A stretch of 64,000 bases of DNA from Paraburkholderia phosphatilytica (GCF_003443895.1 NZ_QQOA01000021.1:1-64000), one strand, 5' to 3'. Counted from the stretch's first letter, positions 26,298 through 35,052 are shown. Numbers and translations are program-made. Notes: a model not told the origin generated them from the letters alone.

Positions 26298-27011
26298 TCA
26301 GCCGCGCGTGCCGTAGTCGAGCTTCGGATACCAGTCGGTACCGCGTCCGGCCGGCGTCATGTCGAGCAGGTTCCAGAGCGGCATCAGGTCGGGCGCGCCG
26401 CGCGGGTCCTGACCGGGATCCGCCGTCTCTGGGCCCATTTCCCCGCCCCAGAAGTGGTGCATCGCGCCGTCCTTGCGCGTGAACACGTTGATCGCGGGCA
26501 CGTCGTAGCCGTCCGGATCTTCGTGCGCGTAGTCGACGTTGAAGGTATTGCCGCCGGACGACACGATCGGTAGATAACGCCAGCCGCGCTCCTTCGCGAA
26601 CGCAAGCAGCTTCGCGATCGGCCCGCGCCCGACGACGGCGAACGCGACGCGCTGCAGCAGATCGGGCACCTCGCCGTCGTACGCGGACAGCAGCGACGTG
26701 CACATCGGACATGGCCGCTCGCGCTGCGGCCCGAACATCCAGTTGTAGACGATCAGCGTGTCGTGCCGGCCGAACAGTTCGCTCAGCTTCACGGGGCCGT
26801 TCGCCCCTTCGAACGTGTAGTCCTGCGGCACGGCTCCGCCCTGTGGCAATGCGCGCCGCATTGCCGCGACGCGTTCGAGATGGCGCCGCAGCTCGATCTC
26901 CTCGGCCAGCAACGCATTGCGCGCCTCGCGGTAAGCGGCGCTTTCGCCCGGAAAGCGGATCGGCGACTGGGACAGCTGGACGGCAGGCTTCAGTGCTTGC
27001 GGGTTCGTCAT
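26298..27011 (-). CDS. DUF899 thioredoxin-like protein (first of two in the window)
   Basis: A 237-residue DUF899 protein. The family core is present: an N-terminal helix LLAEEIELRRHLERVAAMRR, LSELFGRHDTLIVYNWMFGP, a CPMC pair (ERPCPMCTSL) at the thioredoxin-like position, and a C-terminal FWGGEMG segment. These proteins have a thioredoxin fold, but their reaction is unknown. It is convergent with the EmrB-type exporter and upstream of nothing obvious. A second, divergent DUF899 paralogue lies at 40662-41426. Confidence 0.88.
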   Translation of the reverse strand: MTNPQALKPAVQLSQSPIRFPGESAAYREARNALLAEEIELRRHLERVAAMRRALPQGGAVPQDYTFEGANGPVKLSELFGRHDTLIVYNWMFGPQRERPCPMCTSLLSAYDGEVPDLLQRVAFAVVGRGPIAKLLAFAKERGWRYLPIVSSGGNTFNVDYAHEDPDGYDVPAINVFTRKDGAMHHFWGGEMGPETADPGQDPRGAPDLMPLWNLLDMTPAGRGTDWYPKLDYGTRG

Positions 27012-27105
27012 GTTGCGTACCTCCCTCTCGGAATGGATGGGATGGAGCTGCCATGGCCGCTCCTGAAGCGACGACGAATGAGGACCAGGGAAATCGACGG
27101 ACTTT

Positions 27106-27528
27106 TCAGTCTGGTTTCACGTTTTTCGCACGGGTGGTTTTCGCGCCAGCCAGCTTGGGCTTCGCATCGCGCTTTGGCTTCGGCACCTTCGATGCCCGGC
27201 TCGCGAGCGCCGCCGCAATCGCACCGCGGCGCCACGGCTCAATCAGATACGGCGACTCCATCGCCTCGGCAGGCACCGACCAGTAGCTGAGCGCGATCGG
27301 CCGGTCCGTCGACTTGTGGACCACCAGCTGGCTGCTGCCCGCTTCCTCGAAGGCACGCGCGCCGGCGTCGTCGGCCTTCAGATACAGCTGCTCGTCGATC
27401 ACGATCGCGATGAACAGACCGTCGTAGTACAGGCCATGGCCGCTGAACATGCGCTTCGCCGTGACGGCCTGCGCGCCGCCCAGCAGTTCCACGCAGTAGT
27501 CGATGAATTCGTTGCGCCGGGTCGTCAT
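27106..27528 (-). CDS. TfoX/Sxy N-terminal-domain protein
   Basis: A 140-residue protein with the TfoX N-terminal domain: FIDYCVELLGG, KRMFSGHGLYYDGLFIAIV and LYLKADDAGARAFEEAGSSQ. The C-terminus is a basic lysine- and alanine-rich tail. Full TfoX (Sxy) is a competence regulator acting with CRP. Single-domain versions are common and their role is unclear. It is 94 bp upstream of the DUF899 gene on the same strand. Confidence 0.86.
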   Translation of the reverse strand: MTTRRNEFIDYCVELLGGAQAVTAKRMFSGHGLYYDGLFIAIVIDEQLYLKADDAGARAFEEAGSSQLVVHKSTDRPIALSYWSVPAEAMESPYLIEPWRRGAIAAALASRASKVPKPKRDAKPKLAGAKTTRAKNVKPD

Positions 27529-27751
27529 GGAGTGGGTCTCGCTGGCTAGATCTGCTGGCCGCGTCCGGATGCTGTCGGGCGCGGCACGGCGTTTGCTGAG
27601 AGCGCTTCGCCATGCACGCCACGCAGTCTGCCATGTGCGAACGGCGCTGTGCGCCTCTCGATTCGTGGATTCGCACCGGCGACCGGCCGTGTTCCTGCGA
27701 GGTCAGGTACAGCGTTCCGCACCCGGGCATTACGGAGAGACATCGATCGCC

Positions 27752-28057
27752 ATGAACCCGCCCCTGCAACGAATCGGCGCGAACGCACGCGTCATCGACG
27801 CGCCGCGCGAACGCGACCGCCTCACGCTGTGGCTGACCGCGATCGCGGTCGTGCTGCTGGCGACGGTGCTCTACGTCTTCTGGACGACGTTCTCCGCTTC
27901 GCTCGGCGCGGCAACCGAACTGCTGAAGCAGCTGCTCGCGTTCTGCATCGGCATGGCGATTCCGGCTGCCGTATCGGTCGGCGCGCATCGCGCGTACCGG
28001 TGGATGCTGCGCGCGAGACTGGCGCGCAGCGGCCCTCGCGGGCCCGCGGCGCAATAA
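27752..28057 (+). CDS. Small hypothetical membrane protein
   Basis: A 101-residue protein with two hydrophobic helices (WLTAIAVVLLATVLYVFWTT and LLKQLLAFCIGMAIPAAVSV) and a basic C-terminus. ATG 27752 has an ACGGAGAG site 12-20 bases upstream. No family was recognised. It sits alone between the TfoX gene and a convergent response regulator gene. The codon usage matches real genes of the region, so it is probably expressed. Confidence 0.65.
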   Translation: MNPPLQRIGANARVIDAPRERDRLTLWLTAIAVVLLATVLYVFWTTFSASLGAATELLKQLLAFCIGMAIPAAVSVGAHRAYRWMLRARLARSGPRGPAAQ

Positions 28058-28074
28058 CGCCCGCAAACTTCGCG

Positions 28075-28716
28075 CTAACGCCGTCGCCGGTTTTCCACCG
28101 CGAACTTGATCAGTTCCGCCTGCCCCTCGATCTCGAGCTTGCGCTTCAGGTTCTGTCGGTGCGTCTCCACCGTGCGCACCGACAGCCCGCTGCGCTGCGC
28201 GATCACCTTGCTCGACAGACCGTCGGCGAGCGCATCGAGAATGTCCCGCTCGCGCGGCGTCAGGCGTTCGAGCGGATTCTTCTGCGCGCTCGCCTGGATC
28301 ACACGGGCACCGAGCCCGGCGCTGAACCACGTCTGCCCGGCCAGCACGGCCTCGATCGCGCGGATGATCTCGGTGGCGGGCGAATCCTTCAGCACGTAGC
28401 CGCTCGCGCCCGCGCGCACGGCCTGGGTCACGTATTCGAGGTTGTCGTGCATCGACAGCATCAGCACGCGGATCGCCGGAAAGCGCTGATGGAACACGTC
28501 CGCGAGTTCGATGCCGCTCATCCCGCTCATGCCGACGTCCATCAGCGCGAGATCGGGAGCGAGCGTCTCGGCGAGCCTGATCGCCTCGCCACCATTGCCC
28601 GCCTCGCCGACCACCCGCAGTTCCGGCACCGCCTCGAGACGCGCGCGCAGACCGTCGCGCACGAGCGGATGGTCGTCGACGAGCACGATGCGGGCGAGTA
28701 CCGAAGACGCGTTCAT
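28075..28716 (-). CDS. NarL/FixJ-type response regulator of a monocarboxylate-like two-component system
   Basis: A 213-residue regulator with a receiver domain (Asp14-Asp15, phosphoacceptor Asp60 in LALMDVGMSG, KDSP loop) and a LuxR-type HTH at the C-terminus (LTPRERDILDALADGLSSKV, then SVRTVETHRQNLKRKL). It overlaps the cognate sensor kinase gene by ATGA. The divergent neighbours encode DUF3311 and an MctP-like transporter, so those are the probable targets, with the 23-bp palindrome at 30174-30196 as candidate binding site. Confidence 0.93.
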   Translation of the reverse strand: MNASSVLARIVLVDDHPLVRDGLRARLEAVPELRVVGEAGNGGEAIRLAETLAPDLALMDVGMSGMSGIELADVFHQRFPAIRVLMLSMHDNLEYVTQAVRAGASGYVLKDSPATEIIRAIEAVLAGQTWFSAGLGARVIQASAQKNPLERLTPRERDILDALADGLSSKVIAQRSGLSVRTVETHRQNLKRKLEIEGQAELIKFAVENRRRR

Positions 28717-30128
28717 GGAGTTCCAGTGATGAGATTGCGCGGCCGTCCGCCGGCAGCGGTACGCGGCACGTGAGCGGCGACGACCGTCGATCCCGGATGC
28801 GACAAGATGGACAGCGTGCCGCCGAGCGGGTCGAGCCGCTCGCGCATGTTGCGCAGACCGAGGCCCGCGCGCGGATCGGCGAGCGTGCGCTCGACCGCGA
28901 AGCCGCGGCCATTATCCGCGATCGTGAACTCGACCGCTGCGCTCGTGATGGACAGCGACAGCGCGCACTGCGTCGCATCGGCGTGCCGCACGACGTTCGT
29001 CAGCCCTTCCTGCGCGATCCGGTACAGCGCGGTGACCACGTCGTCGGGCAGGCTTGCCGCGTCGCGATCGGCGTCGAGCGTGAAGCGGATGCGGTCGCTG
29101 GTCTCTTCGTTGAACTCACGGGTCAGCTGTTCGAGCGCGGACGGCAGGCCGAGATCGTCGAGCAGCGCGGGCCGCAGCGCATGCGAGATGCGGCGCACTT
29201 CGCGCAGCGTGTCGCCGAGGCGCCCGAGGCTCGTCCCGAGCGCGGCTTCCGCCGCCGGCAGCCGGTGCTCGCTGCGCTCGAAGCGCGTGCTCGCCGATTC
29301 GAGCAGCAGCTTCACCGACACCAGCATCTGCCCGACGCTGTCGTGCAGCTCGCGCGAGATCCGCGCACGCTCCGCTTCCTGCGACTGCACGACCTGCTGC
29401 GCGAGCCGCTTCAGCTTCACGTCGGCGCTGCGATATTCGCTGACGTTCAGCACCAGCGCGCACGCGGCGATCACGACGAGCGCGGCGAGCGAGATCGCGC
29501 CGATCCACAGCATGGTGTGCTCGATGTTCGCCGATGCCGCGTGATCGATCTGCGCGAGCGCGTCGTCGACATCGTCGAGATAGATGCCGGTGCCGATCAT
29601 CCAGCCCCAGCGCGGTAGCGGCACCACGTAGCCGAGCTTCGGCGCGAGCTTGCCGGTCGACGGGCGCTTCCACAGGTACTGCACATAGCCGCCGCCATGC
29701 TCGGCCGCCGTGATCAGCCGCTGGATGGTGAGCCGGCCTTGCGGATCGCGCAGCATCCACAGGTCCTGCCCGACGAGTTGCGGCTCGCGCGGATGCATCA
29801 GCGAGCGGCCATGCAGGTCGTAGACGAAGAAGTAGCCGTCGGGGCCGAAATCCATCTTGCCGAGCAGATCGAGCGCGCGTTGCCGCTGCACGGAATCGTC
29901 GCGCGCGTTGCTGCCCGCGTCGTCGTACAGCGGTCCGATCGCGCCCTGCGCGAGCTCGACGTAGTGCTTCAGCTCGAGCTTCTTGCTCGCCAGATAGGCC
30001 GCGCGCATCGTCTCGTCCTGCGCGTTGGCGAGTGTGGTCGCCTGATGGCGCACGCCGAACGCGACGCCCGCCATCGCGATCACGAACGGCACGAGCGCGA
30101 GCAGGAATATCCTGGTTTTCAGGTTCAT
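28713..30128 (-). CDS. Cache-domain sensor histidine kinase (HisKA_3 type)
   Basis: A 471-residue membrane kinase. An N-terminal helix (about residues 6-26) precedes a periplasmic single Cache domain (about 27-205) with DGYFFVYD, GGGYVQYLWKRP and GWMIGTGIYLDDVD. A second helix lies at about 207-228. HisKA_3 follows with phosphoacceptor His262 in ISRELHDSVGQML and a C-terminal HATPase. sCache_2 domains of this kind often bind small carboxylates such as pyruvate. In rhizobia the MctSR two-component system controls the mctP transporter, a comparable arrangement recalled from the literature. Confidence 0.92.
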   Translation of the reverse strand: MNLKTRIFLLALVPFVIAMAGVAFGVRHQATTLANAQDETMRAAYLASKKLELKHYVELAQGAIGPLYDDAGSNARDDSVQRQRALDLLGKMDFGPDGYFFVYDLHGRSLMHPREPQLVGQDLWMLRDPQGRLTIQRLITAAEHGGGYVQYLWKRPSTGKLAPKLGYVVPLPRWGWMIGTGIYLDDVDDALAQIDHAASANIEHTMLWIGAISLAALVVIAACALVLNVSEYRSADVKLKRLAQQVVQSQEAERARISRELHDSVGQMLVSVKLLLESASTRFERSEHRLPAAEAALGTSLGRLGDTLREVRRISHALRPALLDDLGLPSALEQLTREFNEETSDRIRFTLDADRDAASLPDDVVTALYRIAQEGLTNVVRHADATQCALSLSITSAAVEFTIADNGRGFAVERTLADPRAGLGLRNMRERLDPLGGTLSILSHPGSTVVAAHVPRTAAGGRPRNLITGTP

Positions 30129-30173
30129 CGGAGCTTCATCGGACTTGGGACGGCCGGGGTCGATCTACGTATT

Positions 30174-30196
30174 ACTACGCAGACCGTCTGCGTAGT
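30174..30196. promoter_or_regulatory. Perfect 23-bp palindrome between the two-component system and the mctP-like operon
   Basis: ACTACGCAGAC (30174-30184) and GTCTGCGTAGT (30186-30196) are exact reverse complements around a single central C. The site lies 46 bp upstream of the sensor kinase start and 145 bp upstream of the DUF3311 start. It is most likely the binding site of the adjacent NarL-type response regulator. A hairpin in RNA is also possible but has no T tract. Confidence 0.6.
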
Positions 30197-30340
30197 TGTG
30201 CGGTTGTGAGGCCCGACGCGGATCGGGGATACTCGTGCCACCGAAAAGAAGGCGTACGGCCTGCTTGCCCGCATTGTGCGGCATGACCGCGCCACAGTAC
30301 ACACACCACGCCATCCCCGATGGCTCCGGAGGAGATAGAG

Positions 30341-30553
30341 ATGACCGACCGCACACAGGCGGGCGACGCCACGACCAGCCGCGGCTGGCTGTGGATCGTC
30401 CTGCTGATCCCCTATATCGCGCTGCTATGGCTGCCGTTCTACAACGACAGCCGCCCGTCGTTCGCCGGCTTCCCGTTTTTCTATTGGTACCAGTTCCTCT
30501 GGGTTCCGTTGACCTCGCTGCTGCTTTACGTCGTCTACCGGAGCGCTAAATGA
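30341..30553 (+). CDS. DUF3311 small membrane protein, MctP partner
   Basis: A 70-residue protein with two membrane helices (GWLWIVLLIPYIALLWLPFY and YQFLWVPLTSLLLYVVY), the DUF3311 pattern. ATG 30341 is preceded by GGAGGAG; an ATG at 30320 contains this site within its own frame and is unlikely. Its stop overlaps the transporter start by ATGA. DUF3311 proteins regularly precede sodium:solute symporters of the MctP type and may be an accessory subunit, by analogy with DUF485/DUF4212 partners. Confidence 0.88.
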   Translation: MTDRTQAGDATTSRGWLWIVLLIPYIALLWLPFYNDSRPSFAGFPFFYWYQFLWVPLTSLLLYVVYRSAK

Positions 30554-32046
30554 ACGCAGTGAATCCAGTCAATCCGGTCTCGATGACCGTCTTCATCGCG
30601 TTCTTCGCGCTCGTCACGATCATCGGCTTCTTCGCGGCGCGCTGGAAAGCCGGCGACCTCACGCAGTTGCATGAATGGGGACTCGGCGGCCGGCAGTTCG
30701 GCACCGTGATCTCGTGGTTCCTCGTCGGCGGCGACTTCTATACCGCGTACACGGTGATCGCCGTTCCGGCGCTCGTCTATGCGGTCGGCGCGTACGGCTT
30801 CTTCGCGCTGCCGTACACGATCATCGTCTACCCGTTCGTGTTCGCGGTGATGCCGAAGCTGTGGAAGGTCGCGCATGCGAAAGGCCACATCACCGCGGCG
30901 GACTTCGTGCACGGCGAGTTCGGCGGCAAGTGGCTGCCGGCCGCGATCGCGATCACCGGCATCGTCGCGACGATGCCCTATATCGCGCTGCAGCTCGTCG
31001 GCATGCAGGTCGTGATCAAGGGGCTCGGCCTGTCGGGCGAGCTGCCGCTCATCATCGCGTTCCTGATCCTCGCGCTCTACACGTACACCAGTGGCCTGCG
31101 CGCGCCGGCCATGATCGCGTTCGTGAAGGACATCATGATCTACATCGTCGTGATCGCGGCGGTGTGCCTGATTCCGGCGAAGCTCGGCGGCTACGGTCAC
31201 GTGTTCGACGCGGCCGATACCTACTTCAAGGCGAAGGGCGGCGCCACCGGCATCCTGCTCAAGCCGACGCAGTTCACCGCGTACGCGTCGCTCGCGCTCG
31301 GCTCGGCGCTCGCCGCGTTCATGTATCCGCACACGATGACGGGCGTGCTGTCGTCGGCCTCCGCGGACACGGTGAAGAAGAACGCGATCTTCCTGCCGGC
31401 GTACACGCTGCTGCTCGGCCTGATCGCGCTGCTCGGCTATATGGCGATCGCGGCCGGCATCCACGTGAAGTCCGCGACCGACGTCGTGCCGGCGCTGTTC
31501 GGGACGCTGTTCCCGTCGTGGTTCGTCGGCTTCGCGGCGGCGGCCATTGCGATCAGCGCGCTCGTGCCCGCCGCGATCATGTCGATCGGCGCGGCCAACC
31601 TGTTCACGCGCAACCTGTGGCGCCCGCTCGTGTCGCCGAACCAGTCGGCGGCGGCTGAAGCTTCGACGGCGAAGCTCGTGTCGCTGATCGTCAAGTTCGG
31701 CGCGCTGCTCTTCATCGTCGCGCTGCCCACGCAGTTCGCGATCGACCTGCAGCTGCTCGGCGGCGTGTGGATCCTGCAGATCTTCCCGGCCATCGTGTTC
31801 ACGCTGTACACCCGACGGCTGAGCTCGCCGGGCCTCTTGGCCGGCTGGCTGGTCGGCATCGTGCTCGGTACGAGCCTCGCGGCTTCGCAAGGGCTCAAAC
31901 CGGTGTTCACGCTGCACCTCGGCGACTCCGCGTGGCCGCTCTATATCGGGCTGATCGCGCTCGTGGCGAACATCGTCGTCACGTTCGTGGTGTCGATGCT
32001 GGTTCCCGCGCGCCGGAGTGCGGCTGAAGGGCAGATGACGACCTGA
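30550..32046 (+). CDS. Sodium:solute symporter, MctP-like monocarboxylate permease
   Basis: A 498-residue SSS-family permease with about 13 helices. Recognisable SSS features are WGLGGRQFGTVISWFLVGGD, then YTAYTVIAVPALVYAVGAYG, and the central GLRAPAMIAFVKDIMIY. It overlaps the DUF3311 gene by four bases. Genes of this pair resemble rhizobial mctP, which imports lactate, pyruvate and alanine. The divergent Cache-domain kinase/regulator pair is its likely controller. The operon ends in a good intrinsic terminator at 32101-32134. Confidence 0.9.
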   Translation: MNAVNPVNPVSMTVFIAFFALVTIIGFFAARWKAGDLTQLHEWGLGGRQFGTVISWFLVGGDFYTAYTVIAVPALVYAVGAYGFFALPYTIIVYPFVFAVMPKLWKVAHAKGHITAADFVHGEFGGKWLPAAIAITGIVATMPYIALQLVGMQVVIKGLGLSGELPLIIAFLILALYTYTSGLRAPAMIAFVKDIMIYIVVIAAVCLIPAKLGGYGHVFDAADTYFKAKGGATGILLKPTQFTAYASLALGSALAAFMYPHTMTGVLSSASADTVKKNAIFLPAYTLLLGLIALLGYMAIAAGIHVKSATDVVPALFGTLFPSWFVGFAAAAIAISALVPAAIMSIGAANLFTRNLWRPLVSPNQSAAAEASTAKLVSLIVKFGALLFIVALPTQFAIDLQLLGGVWILQIFPAIVFTLYTRRLSSPGLLAGWLVGIVLGTSLAASQGLKPVFTLHLGDSAWPLYIGLIALVANIVVTFVVSMLVPARRSAAEGQMTT

Positions 32047-32100
32047 TCCGCGACAACGGGGGCGCTTGACTCACGCTTCACCCACGCTTGACTCGCAAAG

Positions 32101-32134
32101 AAACGGAGGCGCCTTGACGGCAGCCTCCGTTTTT
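32101..32134. terminator. Intrinsic, probably bidirectional terminator
   Basis: AAACGGAGGC (32101-32110) pairs perfectly with GCCTCCGTTT (32123-32132), giving a 10-bp stem and 12-nt loop with five consecutive T residues at its 3' side. It ends the mctP-like operon. On the minus strand the same stem is followed by a T-rich stretch, so it can also end hipA transcription. Confidence 0.85.
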
Positions 32135-32164
32135 CATTGGCGCTGAGGAATGCGCGATTGCCGC

Positions 32165-33499
32165 TTACAGGACTTCGGCCTCGGCAGCGAGCCTTGCCGC
32201 CGACGCGCGCAACCCGGCGAAAATGCGCTCCGCCACCCGCGCGGGAAAATGCGGCGGCAAACGCGCGGCGACGTCGTCGATCGCGTACTGCAGACGTCCG
32301 AGCAGTTGCCCGATCAGCGGCTCCGCCTCGGCGCCAAGGAAACACCGGTGCGCCATCGCGTTGAAATGCCGGCGGCCGATCTCCTTCATCACGTAGTGCC
32401 GGTTCTTGCCCGACACCGCCATCGCGAGCCGCGCCTTGTGCCAGGACCACTGGTTGCCGCCATCGCCCTCCACCGGCCAGATCGACATCACGTCGTAGAG
32501 CGGCGTCAGTACGAAACGGCCGCGCGGCAGCAGATGGATGCTGAAATTCTTCGCGTGGCCATCGGGCGCGGCGAGCAGCAGGAACAGGATCTGAGCGCTC
32601 AGCAGAATGCCGAGGTCGCGCTCCGGCTGTGCCGACTGGCGCAGCACCGACGCGATATCCGGCACGCCGGGGCCGCCGTCCGCCTCGTACTTCAGATGCG
32701 ATGGCTTGCCGAAGACCTGGCAGAAGTCTTCCTGCGGCAACCGCATGATCCAGCCGCCGCCCGAATGCAGGCGGCGGTCGAACCGCTCGACGCACAGCAC
32801 TTTCTGGCTGCCGAACGTGAGGATCTCGCTGCGTGCCGCCGGCAGGCCGAATGCGCGCAGGAGTTCCAGACACAGCCATTCGTTTTCGACGGACGTGGTC
32901 CAGTCCGCCCGCTTGTTGCCGACGAGTCCGAGCGGCAGCTTGAGGATATGGGTGGTGGGCGTGGTGCCGTGCGGCTTCAGCCAGCGGCCGTCGTGCCGCA
33001 GCAGCGCGGTCTTTTCCTGCGCGCCGGCGAGCGAGATGCGCAGATCGTCCCCGTCGCCGAACGGCGCCGGCGCAATGGTCTGCTGGAGCAGCGCCTCGAT
33101 CTCCCCGTCGGACAACGCGGTGCCCTCGATGCGCTCGATCGCATCCGGCGTGTCGTCTTCGTCGAGCAGCTGCACCGCGCCGATGCAGTCGCGGCCGATC
33201 GCGCGCAGCAGATCGAACGCGTCGAGCGATGGCGTTCTGAAACGCGTCGCGATGCGCCGGCGGATCGGCTCGCTGTCGGGCAGCAGATTGTCGAAGTAGT
33301 TGCGCACGCGCTCGCCGGTGAGCGGCGCATCGTCGACGCCGAACGGCAACGACAGCGACAACGGCCGCCCGCCCGGCGAGTCGAGCCACGCGCGGTCGTA
33401 CTGGAACTCGGTGTCGCCGCGCGCCGGGATGCTCCACAGGCCGACACGCTGGCCGTTGGCCCACACGGACAGCGCCCGGGTATGCGTCGGTCTGCCCAT
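32165..33499 (-). CDS. hipA: HipA-family Ser/Thr kinase toxin
   Basis: A 444-residue type II toxin kinase. The phosphate loop and autophosphorylated serine match RISLAGAQEKTALL (Ser156, equivalent to E. coli Ser150). The catalytic loop is Asp313 in APDGHAKNFSIH, and the metal-binding Asp336 is in LYDVMSIWP (E. coli Asp309 and Asp332). All key residues are present, so the kinase should be active. E. coli HipA phosphorylates glutamyl-tRNA synthetase and causes persistence; the target here is unproven. It starts one base after the hipB stop codon. Confidence 0.94.
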   Translation of the reverse strand: MGRPTHTRALSVWANGQRVGLWSIPARGDTEFQYDRAWLDSPGGRPLSLSLPFGVDDAPLTGERVRNYFDNLLPDSEPIRRRIATRFRTPSLDAFDLLRAIGRDCIGAVQLLDEDDTPDAIERIEGTALSDGEIEALLQQTIAPAPFGDGDDLRISLAGAQEKTALLRHDGRWLKPHGTTPTTHILKLPLGLVGNKRADWTTSVENEWLCLELLRAFGLPAARSEILTFGSQKVLCVERFDRRLHSGGGWIMRLPQEDFCQVFGKPSHLKYEADGGPGVPDIASVLRQSAQPERDLGILLSAQILFLLLAAPDGHAKNFSIHLLPRGRFVLTPLYDVMSIWPVEGDGGNQWSWHKARLAMAVSGKNRHYVMKEIGRRHFNAMAHRCFLGAEAEPLIGQLLGRLQYAIDDVAARLPPHFPARVAERIFAGLRASAARLAAEAEVL

Positions 33500-33500
33500 G

Positions 33501-33746
33501 TCACCACTCCTGGTCGAACGACTGCATGTCGCCCTTTTCCTGCAGCAGCAGCTCGATGCCGTACAGCGCGGTCAACGCCAGCAGCTGCGCGGCGGTGATG
33601 GACGCGGCGTCGAGCTCGAGTTCGGACATCCGGCTCTGGCTCAGGCCGATCCGCGTAGCGGCTTCGAGCTGGCTCAACTGCCGGCTGCGGCGCGCCGAGC
33701 GGAGCAGCTGCCCGAGCTGGTTCGAGGTGATGAGGACGTGTGTCAT
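33501..33746 (-). CDS. hipB: HipB-like XRE-family antitoxin and repressor
   Basis: An 81-residue protein with an HTH-XRE domain (LGQLLRSARRSRQLSQLEAA, then GLSQSRMSELELD). ATG 33746 is chosen because the longer frame upstream runs through the operator array. It is upstream of and nearly abutting hipA, the canonical order. The C-terminal tail GDMQSFDQEW ends in tryptophan, as in E. coli HipB, whose C-terminus is a degradation tag. It presumably binds the four sites at 33754-33848 and represses the operon. Confidence 0.92.
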   Translation of the reverse strand: MTHVLITSNQLGQLLRSARRSRQLSQLEAATRIGLSQSRMSELELDAASITAAQLLALTALYGIELLLQEKGDMQSFDQEW

Positions 33747-33753
33747 GGCGGAA

Positions 33754-33848
33754 TACCGGTTTGAGCGGTATTTGCATTTTACCGGCAAAACCGGTAAATG
33801 CAAAATATCGCTATTAGCGGTAAATACAGAATACCGCTATGACCGGTA
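33754..33848. promoter_or_regulatory. Array of four hipBA operators at 26-bp spacing
   Basis: TACCG-N7-CGGTA occurs at 33754-33770, 33780-33796 and 33832-33848. A copy with one mismatch (TATCG-N7-CGGTA) lies at 33806-33822. Start-to-start spacing is exactly 26 bp throughout. The array begins 8 bp upstream of the hipB start codon, so it covers the promoter. E. coli HipB binds four operators of the form TATCC-N8-GGATA upstream of hipBA, so this is a parallel arrangement with a different half-site and spacer. Confidence 0.85.
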
Positions 33849-33986
33849 AAACGGATCGTCAGCTGGTCGGCGGGAATCGTCGGCGCATGCATCTGCGCCG
33901 CGGCAATGCTTCCGTACACGATGCCGACGATTGATCCGCGCGGCTGGCGCTTTGTTCGCCCGGCTGACGTTCAATGGCGCGAGATG

Positions 33987-33995
33987 TGCTATACA
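33987..33995 (+). promoter_or_regulatory. Extended -10 promoter of the prolyl 4-hydroxylase gene
   Basis: TGCTATACA is an extended -10 element (TG-N-TATACA). Transcription would start near 34002, about 62 bp before ATG 34064. A clear -35 was not found, as is common for extended -10 promoters. The 317-bp gap from hipB to here otherwise holds only the operator array. Confidence 0.42.
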
Positions 33996-34063
33996 AATTG
34001 AGCCGCTTGCGACCGCATACATCGCGAGAAACAACCGGCACCCGACGATCGACGAGGACGCTC

Positions 34064-35011
34064 ATGGAGACACTGGACGCCGCCTGGCAGGATTGGCTCA
34101 CGCTCAACGTACAGCGCGGCTGTACCGCGGAGTCGATGCTCGATGCGATGCTGCGCGCGGGCCTCGATCCGCTCACCGCGCGCGCCGCGGTCGCCGCGCG
34201 TATGGCCACGGCGGCGCCGGCTGCATCGGTCGCGCCGGAAGCTGAAGCCGCCGCGCTCGAACCCGTCGACATGGACGATTCCCCCGTCGTCACCGCCGCG
34301 GTCGCCGCGCGCGCCACGGCACGCGCGGCCGTTGCATCCGGCGCCGACGCGTATCGCTACGATCCCGCGCCGGTCGAGGCCGGCAACGTGATCCACGCGC
34401 TCGATCGCGACGTCGAAGTGCTGATGCGCTGCGAGCGTCCGCAGCTGATCGTGTTCGGCAACGTGCTGTCGGCCGACGAGTGCACGCAGCTGATCGACCG
34501 CTCGCGGCATTCGCTGCGCCGCTCGACCACCATCAACGCCGACGACGGCAGCGAAGACGTGATCCAGAACCGCACCAGCGAAGGCATCTGGTATCCGCGC
34601 TGCGCGGACGACTTCATCGCGCGGCTCGACCGGCGCATCGCCGCGCTGATGAACTCGCCGCTCGAAAACGGCGAAGGCCTGCAGGTGCTGCACTACCGGA
34701 CCGGCGGCGAGTACCGGCCGCACTTCGACTACTTTCCGCCCGAGCAGGCCGGCAGCGCTCGGCACACCGCGCACGGCGGGCAGCGCGTCGCGACGCTGAT
34801 CGTGTATCTGAACGACGTGGAGCACGGTGGCGCGACGATCTTTCCCGAGGCGGGCATCTCGGTGAGCGCGAAACAGGGCAACGCGGTCTACTTCCGCTAT
34901 CTGAACGGCAGCGGCCAGCTCGATCCGCTGAGCCTGCACGGCGGCGCGCCGGTGTCGGGCGGCGAGAAGTGGATCATGACGAAGTGGATTCGTGAGCATG
35001 CCTATGTATAG
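34064..35011 (+). CDS. 2-oxoglutarate/Fe(II)-dependent prolyl 4-hydroxylase
   Basis: A 315-residue protein whose C-terminal half is a P4Hc domain. The iron ligands are His220 and Asp222 (YRPHFDYF) and His292 (SLHGGAPV), and the 2-oxoglutarate lysine is Lys302 (GEKWIMTKW). The N-terminal 110 residues are a low-complexity alanine-rich region after a short helical segment (LDAAWQDWLTLNVQRGCTAE) seen in other proteobacterial members. The start at 34064 has GAGGAC upstream. The substrate is unknown; bacterial homologues hydroxylate proline in proteins or free amino acids. Confidence 0.92.
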   Translation: METLDAAWQDWLTLNVQRGCTAESMLDAMLRAGLDPLTARAAVAARMATAAPAASVAPEAEAAALEPVDMDDSPVVTAAVAARATARAAVASGADAYRYDPAPVEAGNVIHALDRDVEVLMRCERPQLIVFGNVLSADECTQLIDRSRHSLRRSTTINADDGSEDVIQNRTSEGIWYPRCADDFIARLDRRIAALMNSPLENGEGLQVLHYRTGGEYRPHFDYFPPEQAGSARHTAHGGQRVATLIVYLNDVEHGGATIFPEAGISVSAKQGNAVYFRYLNGSGQLDPLSLHGGAPVSGGEKWIMTKWIREHAYV

Positions 35012-35052
35012 CGGCGCGCTCATCCTCAGTTCATGTCCCGCCGCGCGACACG

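Noticed and set aside
30227..30242. Sigma-54 promoter on the minus strand (TGGCACG near 30233-30239)
   Set aside because: The required GC of the -12 element is missing at the correct distance.
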